The notes below the pieces were generated by a model, which saw only the letters and a list, made by a program, of their open reading frames with translations, ran no database searches and had not been told where the DNA came from. A stretch of DNA of 64,000 nt from a candidate division WOR-3 bacterium (GTDB lineage Bacteria > Hydrothermota > Tepidihabitantia > SM23-42): positions 124,001-188,000 of the forward strand of contig JAOUFJ010000003.1 in NCBI GenBank assembly GCA_029858255.1, given 5' to 3'. Numbering within the stretch: the first letter of the stretch is position 1; every line of letters starts with the position of its first letter. The translations under genes were made by a program, and so were the position numbers. Shown piece after piece: positions 25,183 through 32,894 of the stretch.

Positions 25183-26148
25183 ATGGAATTCAAAGTAGCC
25201 AAGTTTGACACGCCCGCGTTGATAACTACTTCTATCGTCACTTTCCTGCTTGCAGGGTTGGCAACACTGGTCTTTTTTCTGGCACCTCATGGCTGGGTTT
25301 TCAGTATTATCTCAGTATTGATCATTTCTCTTTCGTATCTCCTGAGCCCGATGAGATACAGTTTCAAAGGCTCTGATCTCATCATCCGAAAGGTCATCGG
25401 AAAAGAAATAAGCATCAAGCTCAGTGAAGTAGAAAGCTATGTGGTCGTTCCAAATTTTACGAAACTGCGGGTCGCGCGGACTTTTGGCAATGGTGGGTTA
25501 TTTGGATATTACGGCACTTTTTCTACTGCAGAATACGGGCCGATAGATTGCCAACTACGCAGCCTCAAGAACGTCATTATTTTAAAAACCAAAGACAAAA
25601 CCTACGCAATATCACCGGATGCAGTAGCTCAGTTCGAAGAGAAATTGACGAACGCGGTCAAAGGAGTGAAGGGCACGATCGATGTCTTGGTACCGTCAGA
25701 ACCCGGGACTATGGAGCATGCAAATCCTCTGATCTTACTTCTGCCGGTATTCCTTTTCATCCTTACTGTGGTAATGGTACTCCTTGTATATCTGCAATTA
25801 CCCGAACGCGTTGCGGTTCATTTCGATATGCACGGGAATCCTGATGGATGGGGTTCGCGGACATCCTATCTGATATCAGGAATCTTACCTGCTGCGGTCC
25901 TAGCTGCAATCAGCATACTCACTTTTTTCATTGTAAGAAGAGCAGCAAGAAAACCAAACCTTCCATATCTGCTGGTGATAATTTTCGCCGTAATTCAATT
26001 TTTTACCGCTTATATATCATTCGAAACATACTGGGTGAACAAACAAGGCAATCATATCATACCATTCCCGTACAACATGATTGTTTATTTCATCGCAATC
26101 GCGGTGCTACTTTTTGTTTATTATAGGAAAGTCAGGTCCAGTGCCTGA
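25183..26148 (+). CDS. DUF1648 membrane protein with bacterial PH-like domain
   Basis: The 321-residue protein begins with two transmembrane helices, then a PH-like beta domain ('MRYSFKGSDLIIRKVIGKEISIKLSEVESYVVV', 'GNGGLFGYYGTFSTAEYG', 'NVIILKTKDKTYAISPDAVAQFEEKL'), then a helix and the DUF1648 signature 'LPERVAVHFDMHGNPDGWGSRTSYL', followed by more membrane helices. DUF1648 proteins include SdpI-like immunity and regulatory membrane proteins; the order PH-like domain then DUF1648 is known in Bacteroidetes-type and Gram-positive genomes. Function here is unknown. It is a single gene with its own promoter and converges on the zinc-ribbon gene with a 20-base gap. Confidence 0.82.
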   Translation: MEFKVAKFDTPALITTSIVTFLLAGLATLVFFLAPHGWVFSIISVLIISLSYLLSPMRYSFKGSDLIIRKVIGKEISIKLSEVESYVVVPNFTKLRVARTFGNGGLFGYYGTFSTAEYGPIDCQLRSLKNVIILKTKDKTYAISPDAVAQFEEKLTNAVKGVKGTIDVLVPSEPGTMEHANPLILLLPVFLFILTVVMVLLVYLQLPERVAVHFDMHGNPDGWGSRTSYLISGILPAAVLAAISILTFFIVRRAARKPNLPYLLVIIFAVIQFFTAYISFETYWVNKQGNHIIPFPYNMIVYFIAIAVLLFVYYRKVRSSA

Positions 26149-26168
26149 TACGGCACCAACCGGCTTGT

Positions 26169-26759
26169 TTATTTGAATATTTTCGTGCCTTTACCAACGA
26201 TTGTATTCAGTTGCTCCTTGAAATAATCCGTACTCTCTACAATGTGTTTGGGAATCTGCTGGCAGTAATAATCCCATGATCTGCGTATCTCCGGGCCCAG
26301 GAGTTCAGCGATCGTGCCATCTTTCAAGCCCTGCTCCACCCTTGCTTTGTTGTACAGCACGAGGTCCGAGGCCAGAGCCTTGGCCAAGCGGCGGGCTCTT
26401 GCATGCCATTTCTTATCTTCTTCGCTCAGTTCTCCCTCGGAGAGATGTACTTTCCTCTCAACCGATTCTTCAACCGCCTTGCGTTCCGCCTCTGCCTTTT
26501 TAGGCAAATCCATCGATGGGGGTTTTTCGACCTCGGGGGGTGGCGGTGACCCCTCACCGGCTCCCGGCTCGACCACAGGTGCCGGAGCCGTGTATGATGT
26601 CTTCTTGGGGGGAACATCGGCAACCGGCGTTGCGACCGAAGGTCTTCGTATATATATCACTCCACCACATTTCTTGCACCGAACCTTGACGCCCGCTGAA
26701 GGTATCTTCTTTTCATCGATATTGTATTTGGTCTTGCAGTGGCTGCACTCAACAATCAT
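26169..26759 (-). CDS. MJ0042-type zinc-ribbon protein
   Basis: The first 38 residues form a zinc ribbon of the MJ0042 / 'zinc_ribbon_5' type ('VECSHCKTKYNIDEKKI', 'VKVRCKKCGGVIYI'; four Cys in two C-x2-C pairs). A Pro/Glu-rich linker follows (residues 45-90), then a charged helical C-terminal region (about residues 105-196) whose 'RARRLAKALASDLVLYNKARVEQGLKDGTIAELLGPEI' stretch recurs in zinc-ribbon proteins of Deltaproteobacteria and related groups. Function is unknown. It overlaps coaE by 11 bases and ends the fab operon. Confidence 0.75.
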   Translation of the reverse strand: MIVECSHCKTKYNIDEKKIPSAGVKVRCKKCGGVIYIRRPSVATPVADVPPKKTSYTAPAPVVEPGAGEGSPPPPEVEKPPSMDLPKKAEAERKAVEESVERKVHLSEGELSEEDKKWHARARRLAKALASDLVLYNKARVEQGLKDGTIAELLGPEIRRSWDYYCQQIPKHIVESTDYFKEQLNTIVGKGTKIFK

Positions 26760-27342
26760 CTTTTATCCGCCGGTAGATTTCCTTACACTTCTTGCGCAAT
26801 TCGGTCAATGTTCCGTTATTGCTAATGACAAAATCCGCCCTTCCAGACAATTCTTTCTCACTCTTCTGCATTGACCGTATCATGGAAAACACTTTCTCAT
26901 CAATACCCTTCGCTTTAGCGCGAGCCGACATAATATCATCACGGGCTGTCATCAACATCGTATAGTCGGTCAATGCACAAATCTCGGGCCAATCGAATAG
27001 TAGTGCTGCATCGACAATGACGATACCGGACTTAACACAAGATATCTCCTTGATAATCTTCTTTACCAGCAAAGGATGTGATAACCGATTAAGAAAATTC
27101 AGTTTCGCACGGTCAGCAAAAACCAGATCACGGAGTTTGATTTTATCGATCTTACGCCCCTTCATTATCTCTTTTCCGAATCTCCTCTGAAGCATCAGGG
27201 ATATTTCCGGCAACACCTCCCACCCTATTTTATCTGCAGAAATACAAGAAGCACCCAGATCCGCAAATACCTTTGCTGCCGTCGTCTTTCCTGTACCTAC
27301 ATTCCCGGCTAGCCCGATCACAACTCTTAGGCCAGGGCGCAT
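26749..27342 (-). CDS. coaE: Dephospho-CoA kinase
   Basis: CoaE performs the last step of coenzyme A synthesis, phosphorylating the ribose 3'-OH of dephospho-CoA. The 197-residue protein has the P-loop 'GLAGNVGTGKTTAAKVF', 'ISADKIGWEVL' (the conserved Asp of the CoA-binding motif), 'LNRLSHPLLVKKI' and the lid-type 'RAKAKGIDEKVFSMIRSMQKSEKELSGRADFVISNNG'. It follows fabF by 12 bases, fitting a lipid/CoA operon. Confidence 0.94.
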   Translation of the reverse strand: MRPGLRVVIGLAGNVGTGKTTAAKVFADLGASCISADKIGWEVLPEISLMLQRRFGKEIMKGRKIDKIKLRDLVFADRAKLNFLNRLSHPLLVKKIIKEISCVKSGIVIVDAALLFDWPEICALTDYTMLMTARDDIMSARAKAKGIDEKVFSMIRSMQKSEKELSGRADFVISNNGTLTELRKKCKEIYRRIKDDC

Positions 27343-27354
27343 AAGAGCACCCTC

Positions 27355-28590
27355 TCAAAAACGCTTGAAGCAAAGTGTTGCGTTATGTCCACCGAAACCG
27401 AGCGAATTTGACAATCCGTAATCTATCTTCACTTTCCTGGACTCGCCACGCACAATGTCCAAACCTTCACACTCGGGATCGGGATCATCGAGGTTTATCG
27501 TGGGATGCACGATCTGATCCCTGATCGAGAGGATCATAACCACAGACTCAACCGCGCCAGCGGCGCCAAGGCTATGACCAAGCATAGACTTCGTGGCGTT
27601 CAGCACCAGTGAACTGGCGTGGGCGCCGAATAAATCCTTAATAGCCCGAGCTTCGAACTTATCGTTTAACTCGGTCGACGTACCATGGGTATTTATGAAA
27701 TCAATATCTTCGTTCCGGCAATTGGCTTCCTTTATCGATCTTGCCATGGACCTGCGCGCGCCTTCTCCTTCGGGTGCCGGAGCAGTTATATGATAACCGT
27801 CACCAGTGGCACCGTAACCCAAGATCTCGCAATATATCCTCGCACCCCTTGCTTCCGCGAATGCCAGTTCTTCCAGAACCAGGGTCGCCGCGCCCTCGGC
27901 AATCACGAATCCATCGCGCGCCTTATCAAATGGTCTCGACGCTTTTTGTGGCTCGTCGTTGCGCCTTGAGAGTGCCTTCATGTTGCTGAAACCTGCGACG
28001 GCAAACGGAGTGATCGGCGACTCTGCGCCACCCGTGATCACAACGTCGGCATCGCCATATTTGACCGCACGAAAAGCTTCACCGATTGCGTGAGCACCGG
28101 AAGCACAGGCTGATACAGTAGTATAATTGGGTCCTTTCAGTCCCCAGTGAATGGAAACGTATCCGGAAGTCATATCGCTGATCATCATAGGAATGAGAAA
28201 TGGTGAAACACGACTCGGTCCTTGCTCGATGAATTTCCTGTGTTCTGCCTCCCAGGTCAAGAGCCCGCCGATGCCAGAACCGATTATCACTCCAATCCGG
28301 TCCGGATCGTACTTGCCGAAATCAATCTTCGAGTCTTCGACCGCCTCGACAGCCGACCACAGCGACAACTGAACACACCGGTCAAGCCTCCTTACAGTTT
28401 TGGGAGGAATCCGCTCGTCAGGACGAAAATCTTTAACCTCACCGGCGATCTTGACCACATGTTCAGTCGTATCAAAGGACGTGATATTATCGATACCACT
28501 GATTCCTTTGAGAAGCCTCTCCCAAGTCGTCTTGGCATCATTTCCCAATGGTGTAATCGCACCCAGCCCTGTAACAACGACCCTTCTCAT
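27355..28590 (-). CDS. fabF: 3-oxoacyl-[acyl-carrier-protein] synthase II
   Basis: FabF elongates acyl-ACP with malonyl-ACP. The 411 residues match the family length. The catalytic triad is visible: Cys in 'TTVSACASGAHAIGEAF', His in 'DFINTHGTSTELND' and His in 'ATKSMLGHSLGAAGAVESV'. The N-terminus 'RRVVVTGLGAITPLGND' and the C-terminal 'NSLGFGGHNATLCFKRF' are classic. The ATG overlaps the acpP stop by four bases, giving tight co-translation of carrier protein and condensing enzyme. Confidence 0.97.
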   Translation of the reverse strand: MRRVVVTGLGAITPLGNDAKTTWERLLKGISGIDNITSFDTTEHVVKIAGEVKDFRPDERIPPKTVRRLDRCVQLSLWSAVEAVEDSKIDFGKYDPDRIGVIIGSGIGGLLTWEAEHRKFIEQGPSRVSPFLIPMMISDMTSGYVSIHWGLKGPNYTTVSACASGAHAIGEAFRAVKYGDADVVITGGAESPITPFAVAGFSNMKALSRRNDEPQKASRPFDKARDGFVIAEGAATLVLEELAFAEARGARIYCEILGYGATGDGYHITAPAPEGEGARRSMARSIKEANCRNEDIDFINTHGTSTELNDKFEARAIKDLFGAHASSLVLNATKSMLGHSLGAAGAVESVVMILSIRDQIVHPTINLDDPDPECEGLDIVRGESRKVKIDYGLSNSLGFGGHNATLCFKRF

Positions 28591-28826
28591 TTCTGCTTAA
28601 GCTTCTCCTCTAAATAGGACACCGCCTTACCCACGTTGTCGAGCTTCTGCGCCTCTTCCTCTGATATCTGGAGACTGAATTTCTCCTCGAATGCCATGAT
28701 CAACTCAACCGTGTCAAGGGAATCCGCACCAAGATCTTCAATGAACTTGGCATCAATTGTGACTTTCTCTGGTGGTACATGTAGCTGCTCCACGATTATA
28801 TTTCTTACCTCATCAAAAAGGGCCAT
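28587..28826 (-). CDS. acpP: Acyl carrier protein
   Basis: The 79-residue acidic protein contains the phosphopantetheine site serine in 'LGADSLDTVELIMAFEEKFSLQISEEEAQKL', plus 'EQLHVPPEKVTIDAKFIEDL' before it. It carries growing acyl chains in fatty acid synthesis. A GGAGG Shine-Dalgarno precedes the ATG. It sits between fabG and fabF, the usual bacterial order. Confidence 0.97.
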   Translation of the reverse strand: MALFDEVRNIIVEQLHVPPEKVTIDAKFIEDLGADSLDTVELIMAFEEKFSLQISEEEAQKLDNVGKAVSYLEEKLKQK

Positions 28827-28883
28827 CTTATTCCTCCTTTCATTTTCTCTGATTCAAAGCACAATAGAACCGGTATTGCGCCA

Positions 28884-29618
28884 CTACCTCATGACCATTC
28901 CGCCGTCCACACATATAGTCTGGCCGGTTATGTACGAAGCCTCGTCGGAGGTCAAGAAAAAAACCAAATTCGCAACATCAGTGGGTTCTCCAAAGCGACC
29001 AAGCGGTATCAAATGTAGGTAGTTCTGCCTGATATCCTCGGGAATAACTTCGGTCATCCTTGTTTCGATGAAACCGGGTGCCACCGCGTTGACATTGATG
29101 TTGCGGCTTGAGAATTCTTTTGCACATGATTTCGTGAACGCGATTATCCCAGCTTTGCTCGCGGCATAGTTTGTCTGACCAAAGTTACCCACTAGTCCTA
29201 TCACCGAAGCGATATTTACTATCCTGCCATAACGTTGTTTCATCATGTGTTTCACCACGGCTCTCGTGACGAGAAAGGTACCCGTAAGATTGACCTGCAG
29301 AACGCGATCCCAATCGTCCTTGCTCATACGTATCAACAGCTTGTCGTTGGTTATACCCGCATTATTAATAAGGAAGTCTATTCTGCCGAAATCTCCAGAT
29401 ATTTCTTCTACGACTTCGTTTACCTGCTTTTCGTCAGCTATATCCAGTCTGTAGAATCTGGCGGACTCCCCAATCTCCGCCGCCAATTTCTCACCGTTCT
29501 CTTCATCAACATCGCAGATTACCACTTGCGTGTCTGCCTGCACGAAACGACGGACAATTGCTGCACCAATACCTGTAGCACCGCCAGTGATTAGACCAAC
29601 TCTGACATCCACAGCCAT
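28884..29618 (-). CDS. fabG: 3-oxoacyl-[acyl-carrier-protein] reductase
   Basis: FabG reduces 3-oxoacyl-ACP with NADPH. The 244-residue short-chain dehydrogenase has the nucleotide loop 'TGGATGIGAAIV', 'DFLINNAGIT', the catalytic Ser in 'NIASVIG', the YxxxK motif in 'NYAASKAGIIAFTKSCAKEF', and 'VAPGFIETRMT'. It heads the fabG-acpP-fabF-coaE operon. Its ATG is six bases from a TAGAAT -10 box, so the operon mRNA should be leaderless. Confidence 0.94.
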   Translation of the reverse strand: MAVDVRVGLITGGATGIGAAIVRRFVQADTQVVICDVDEENGEKLAAEIGESARFYRLDIADEKQVNEVVEEISGDFGRIDFLINNAGITNDKLLIRMSKDDWDRVLQVNLTGTFLVTRAVVKHMMKQRYGRIVNIASVIGLVGNFGQTNYAASKAGIIAFTKSCAKEFSSRNINVNAVAPGFIETRMTEVIPEDIRQNYLHLIPLGRFGEPTDVANLVFFLTSDEASYITGQTICVDGGMVMR

Positions 29619-29624
29619 TCTAAA

Positions 29625-29652
29625 ATTCTATTCAATTTTTACATGATGTCAA
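29625..29652 (-). promoter_or_regulatory. Promoter of the fab operon, leaderless type
   Basis: On the minus strand TTGACA (29647-29652), 16-base spacer, TAGAAT (29625-29630), then six bases to the fabG ATG at 29618. Confidence 0.86.
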
Positions 29653-29674
29653 GTCCATGGGCAGTAAAGCGTAA

Positions 29675-29704
29675 AAGAAGCCCCGCCGGTCGGCGGGGCT
29701 TCTT
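29675..29704 (-). terminator. Strong terminator of the citrate-cycle operon
   Basis: AAGAAGCCCCGCC (29675-29687), a 4-base loop and GGCGGGGCTTCTT (29692-29704) give a perfect 13-bp stem. On the minus strand it is followed by a short T-rich tail (TTTTAC), and it lies 14 bases after the isocitrate dehydrogenase stop. It insulates that operon from the fab promoter just downstream. Confidence 0.92.
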
Positions 29705-29717
29705 AGCGTTGGACGCA

Positions 29718-31031
29718 CTAAACCTGTTGATATCCTTTCCAGCGTTGTTCCAGACCGGGGTCATTCATCGTATCCAGAATGTAATTGCAGAAATCACGTC
29801 CCGTTGCCCCAGTGGAACGCCCAGTCATCACGAGCTTTTTCTCATGTTGACCACATATATCAAGCGCCATCTCGAGTTTCCTCGCATGCTCCACATATCC
29901 GCAATGATTGAGAAGCATGGAACCTGCCCGGATGACACTGCTCGGGTCTGCGTATTTCGCCCTGCCTTCCTTTACCATACGCGGAGCGCTTCCATGAATC
30001 GCCTCGAACATGGCGTAGCGCTTGCCGATATTTGCACTGCCAGCAGTACCAACACCACCCTGGAATTCAGCAGCCTCATCCGTAAGAATATCACCATAGA
30101 GGTTCGGAAGAACCATCACCTTGAACTCACGCCGTCGTTTTTCATCAACAAGTTTCGCGGTCATAATATCAATAAACCAATCATCCGACTCAATCCCGGG
30201 ATATTCCCTGGCTATTTCATAGAACGTCTTGAGAAAAAGCCCATCAGTGGTTTTGACAACATTTGCCTTCGTAACCGCGGTCACGCGATTCACCTTGTTC
30301 TTCTTGGCGTATTCGAAAGCCAGCCTGATAATACGATCACTGCCTGGTTTTGTTGTAAGCTTGAAATCGATCGCGATGTCCGGTGTTACTTCAATGCCGA
30401 AAGGTCCCAGTGCGTACACATCTTCGGTATTCTCCCGGAAGAACATCCAGTCAATACCCAGTGCAGGAACGCGCACCGGTCGCACGTTGGCAAACAAATC
30501 CAATTCCTTCCGCACTGCAACGTTAGCACTCTCGATATTCGGCCAGGGATCGCCCTTCTTCGGTGTTGTCGTCGGCCCCTTCAATGTCACGTGGCATTTC
30601 TTTATTTCGACCAGGACATCATCCGGTATCGGTTTCATGACCTCGGACCGCTTCTCAATGGTCATGCCCTCAATCACCCGGAACTCGACCTTGCCACGCG
30701 AAACTTCACCTTTGAGAATCTGCTCAAGTACCCGCTGTGCCTCGGCCGTTATGTAAGGGCCAATACCATCACCACCCAGAATTCCAATGATCAACGGATG
30801 GAGTTTTCCATATTCTATCCATTCCTGGGCTTTCTTTAGACGCCTGACTCGCTGAAGTTGGGTTTCGAGTATTCCCCCAAAATGTTGCTGGGCCCTGACG
30901 ATCACAGCCGGCGTCTTGGTCTTCTTCACTATTTTCTTCTTAGCAAGCTTCTTCATCTTCTTTGTCTTCGACACTTTTTTTGATTTCATTTTCTTAGTCT
31001 TTTTCGCCAGATTTTTTTTCATCTTTTTCAT
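29718..31031 (-). CDS. icd: Isocitrate dehydrogenase with lysine-rich N-terminal extension
   Basis: The enzyme core starts near residue 78 ('PLIIGILGGDGIGPYITAEA') and shows the isocitrate-type substrate pattern 'NIESANVAVRKELDLFANVRPVR' (Ser and Asn before the first Arg, as in isocitrate rather than isopropylmalate dehydrogenases), 'TKANVVKTTDGLF', 'MVLPNLYGDILTDEAAEFQGG' and 'FEAIHGSAP'. The cofactor loop after 'HGSAP' reads R-M rather than the K-Y of NADP or D-I of NAD enzymes, so cofactor choice is uncertain. The first 40 residues contain 22 lysines, a histone-tail-like extension not found in normal family members. It is real: AAAGGAG lies just upstream of this ATG. Last gene of the operon with aconitase-type subunits and citrate synthase. 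Confidence 0.9.
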   Translation of the reverse strand: MKKMKKNLAKKTKKMKSKKVSKTKKMKKLAKKKIVKKTKTPAVIVRAQQHFGGILETQLQRVRRLKKAQEWIEYGKLHPLIIGILGGDGIGPYITAEAQRVLEQILKGEVSRGKVEFRVIEGMTIEKRSEVMKPIPDDVLVEIKKCHVTLKGPTTTPKKGDPWPNIESANVAVRKELDLFANVRPVRVPALGIDWMFFRENTEDVYALGPFGIEVTPDIAIDFKLTTKPGSDRIIRLAFEYAKKNKVNRVTAVTKANVVKTTDGLFLKTFYEIAREYPGIESDDWFIDIMTAKLVDEKRRREFKVMVLPNLYGDILTDEAAEFQGGVGTAGSANIGKRYAMFEAIHGSAPRMVKEGRAKYADPSSVIRAGSMLLNHCGYVEHARKLEMALDICGQHEKKLVMTGRSTGATGRDFCNYILDTMNDPGLEQRWKGYQQV

Positions 31032-31047
31032 CTTTTGTCTCCTTTGA

Positions 31048-31548
31048 CTAATCTAGTTTAAAATCGCCGTGCTTCTTTATGTGCGACAGAAGTCCTCCAT
31101 CATTCAGAATATTCAGCATCGCCTTTGGCAACGGATGGGCAGTGAGTTCAATGTCTTTCGTTTTGTTCTTTATTATACCGGTCGCCAGGTCAACCCAGAT
31201 CTCATCACCTTGTTCGATCTTATCAGTATCGCATTCCAGGAGAGGCAGGCCAACGTTTATGGCATTACGATAGAATATCCGCGCGAAAGACTTTGCCAGT
31301 ACTGCCGATACACCTGCAAGCTTTATGATTGTCGGTGCATGCTCTCGTGAACTACCCAGCCCGAAATTACCACCGGCCACGACGAAATCACCCTCTGTCA
31401 TCTTCGAGGCAAATTCCTTATCAGCATCTTCGAGCACATGTTTGGCAAGCTCTGGTAGATTAGATCGCAAGTGGAAGTACCGTCCAGGACAGATCAGATC
31501 GGTTGAGATACTGTCGCCAAATTTCCATGCCTTTCCCTTAAGAATCAT
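31048..31548 (-). CDS. Aconitase/isopropylmalate-isomerase-type small subunit
   Basis: The 166-residue swivelling subunit of the LeuD/HacB family has 'KAWKFGDSISTDLICPGRYF', 'GDFVVAGGNFGLGSSREHAPTIIKLAGVSAVLAKSFARIFYRNAINVGLPLLECD', the family core. The loop that decides the substrate in this family reads Y-F-H-L-R here rather than the Y-L-V type of isopropylmalate isomerases; an Arg in this loop is associated with tricarboxylate substrates in archaeal homoaconitase. With citrate synthase upstream and isocitrate dehydrogenase 16 bases downstream, citrate/isocitrate is the likely substrate (inference). ATG 31548 has AGGAGG six bases upstream; a GTG lies just before it. Confidence 0.85.
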   Translation of the reverse strand: MILKGKAWKFGDSISTDLICPGRYFHLRSNLPELAKHVLEDADKEFASKMTEGDFVVAGGNFGLGSSREHAPTIIKLAGVSAVLAKSFARIFYRNAINVGLPLLECDTDKIEQGDEIWVDLATGIIKNKTKDIELTAHPLPKAMLNILNDGGLLSHIKKHGDFKLD

Positions 31549-31572
31549 CACTAACCTCCTGGTCGATACGAA

Positions 31573-32853
31573 TTAACCCTTTGACACCGCTTCTTTGACC
31601 CAACTCGTTGTTACCGACTTTGGCCTTTCAATGGCCTCACCAAGAGCTCGGCTAACGATGAGCTGTGAGCACATTCCCATGGCCCTCGATACTCCAAACA
31701 AAACCGTGTAGTACTCAAACTCGGTCAGGCCGAAATGGTACAACAGACAGCCCGAGGCCGCGTCGACATTCGGCCAGGGGTCTTTTGCCTTACCATGTTC
31801 CTTCAACACAAGGGGGATCACGTTGAAGACCTTATCAACGATCTGGAAATAAGGATCATCAGCGCAGACCCGCGCGCCGAATTCTCGGAATGCATCAAAA
31901 CGCGGATCAGTTATCCTGAGCACCGCATGACCGTACCCCGGGATGACCTGCCCGGAATTCAACGTGTCCCAGGCAAACTGCTTGAGTTGATCGTCAGTCG
32001 GCACGCCACCGAACTTCTCCTTGACCATTATCACCCAGCGTAAACATTCTTGATTTGCCAAACCATGCAACGGTCCGGCCAGACCGTTCAGGCCCGCTGA
32101 CACGGCGTAATAGGGATCCGAAAGCGCCGAACCAACGCAGTGGCACGTGTGGGCACTCACATTCCCGCCTTCATGATCAGAATGCAGGACCATATAGAGC
32201 CGCATGAGATCTGCGAATGATCCGGTCGAATCCTTTATGCCAAGCATATGCGCGTAGTTTGCCGCCCAATCAAGCTTTGGATCGGGTTCGATCCTCGAAC
32301 CCTTGTCAAATTTCATGCGATAAATACCAGCAGCAAGATTTGGAAGTTTGCCAAGAAGATTCATGCAATCCTCAAGTGTAGCATCCCAGTAATCTTCTTT
32401 TTTCATCCCAGCAGTATACTGCTTTCTGAAAACCGACTCCTTCTCCATCGCGAGAATGCCCAGGCTGAACATCACCATGGGGTGAGAATCCCTGGGTAGT
32501 GCTTCGAGTGTTTTCCAGACGTAGTCGGGTACTTGACACCGGCTGCTCAGCTCATTCTTCAGGGATTCCAGAGCCTCTGCATCCGGCATCTCACCCGTTA
32601 CCAAGAGGTAAAAAACGGCCTCGGGCAATTGATCCTTCAATTCAGCAACAGGTCGACCGCGAATGATGAGTCCTTTATCCGGAGGTACTACCGAGGTATC
32701 ACACACTAAGGCTTTGACGCCCCGCATGCCACCATATAATTGTGACACCTTAACCTCTGATATGACTTTGTCAGCATTCTGTTTGACAAAACCCTTGATA
32801 TCTTCCCGCAGCGCAGGAATCATTTTTGTAAGTTTTTCTTTTAGTTTGCCCAT
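31573..32853 (-). CDS. Citrate synthase, eukaryotic/mitochondrial type
   Basis: The 426-residue enzyme condenses oxaloacetate and acetyl-CoA. Its catalytic residues lie in 'LHSDHEGGNVSAHT' (first His), 'VIPGYGHAVLR' (second His) and 'PNVDAASGCLLYHFGL' (Asp). The overall pattern ('VSQLYGGMRGVKALVCDTSVVPPDKGLIIRG', 'EAVFYLLVTGEMPD') is that of the mitochondrial type I enzymes, also found in Geobacter and other anaerobic bacteria, not of the NADH-controlled hexameric type. AAGGAGG precedes the ATG. It is flanked by the two aconitase-type subunits. Confidence 0.94.
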   Translation of the reverse strand: MGKLKEKLTKMIPALREDIKGFVKQNADKVISEVKVSQLYGGMRGVKALVCDTSVVPPDKGLIIRGRPVAELKDQLPEAVFYLLVTGEMPDAEALESLKNELSSRCQVPDYVWKTLEALPRDSHPMVMFSLGILAMEKESVFRKQYTAGMKKEDYWDATLEDCMNLLGKLPNLAAGIYRMKFDKGSRIEPDPKLDWAANYAHMLGIKDSTGSFADLMRLYMVLHSDHEGGNVSAHTCHCVGSALSDPYYAVSAGLNGLAGPLHGLANQECLRWVIMVKEKFGGVPTDDQLKQFAWDTLNSGQVIPGYGHAVLRITDPRFDAFREFGARVCADDPYFQIVDKVFNVIPLVLKEHGKAKDPWPNVDAASGCLLYHFGLTEFEYYTVLFGVSRAMGMCSQLIVSRALGEAIERPKSVTTSWVKEAVSKG

Positions 32854-32894
32854 CTCGTTTCCTCCTTACTCCTCATAAATTAGGATAGATGAAA

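Noticed and set aside
29643-30839. 398-codon open frame on the plus strand
   Set aside because: It lies exactly antisense to the isocitrate dehydrogenase gene, shows no recognisable domain and has a composition typical of an antisense shadow.
29718-31031. 3-isopropylmalate dehydrogenase (leucine pathway) with LeuCD neighbours
   Set aside because: The substrate segment has the Ser/Asn pattern of isocitrate dehydrogenase and citrate synthase lies in the same operon; leuA/leuB-like genes are absent.
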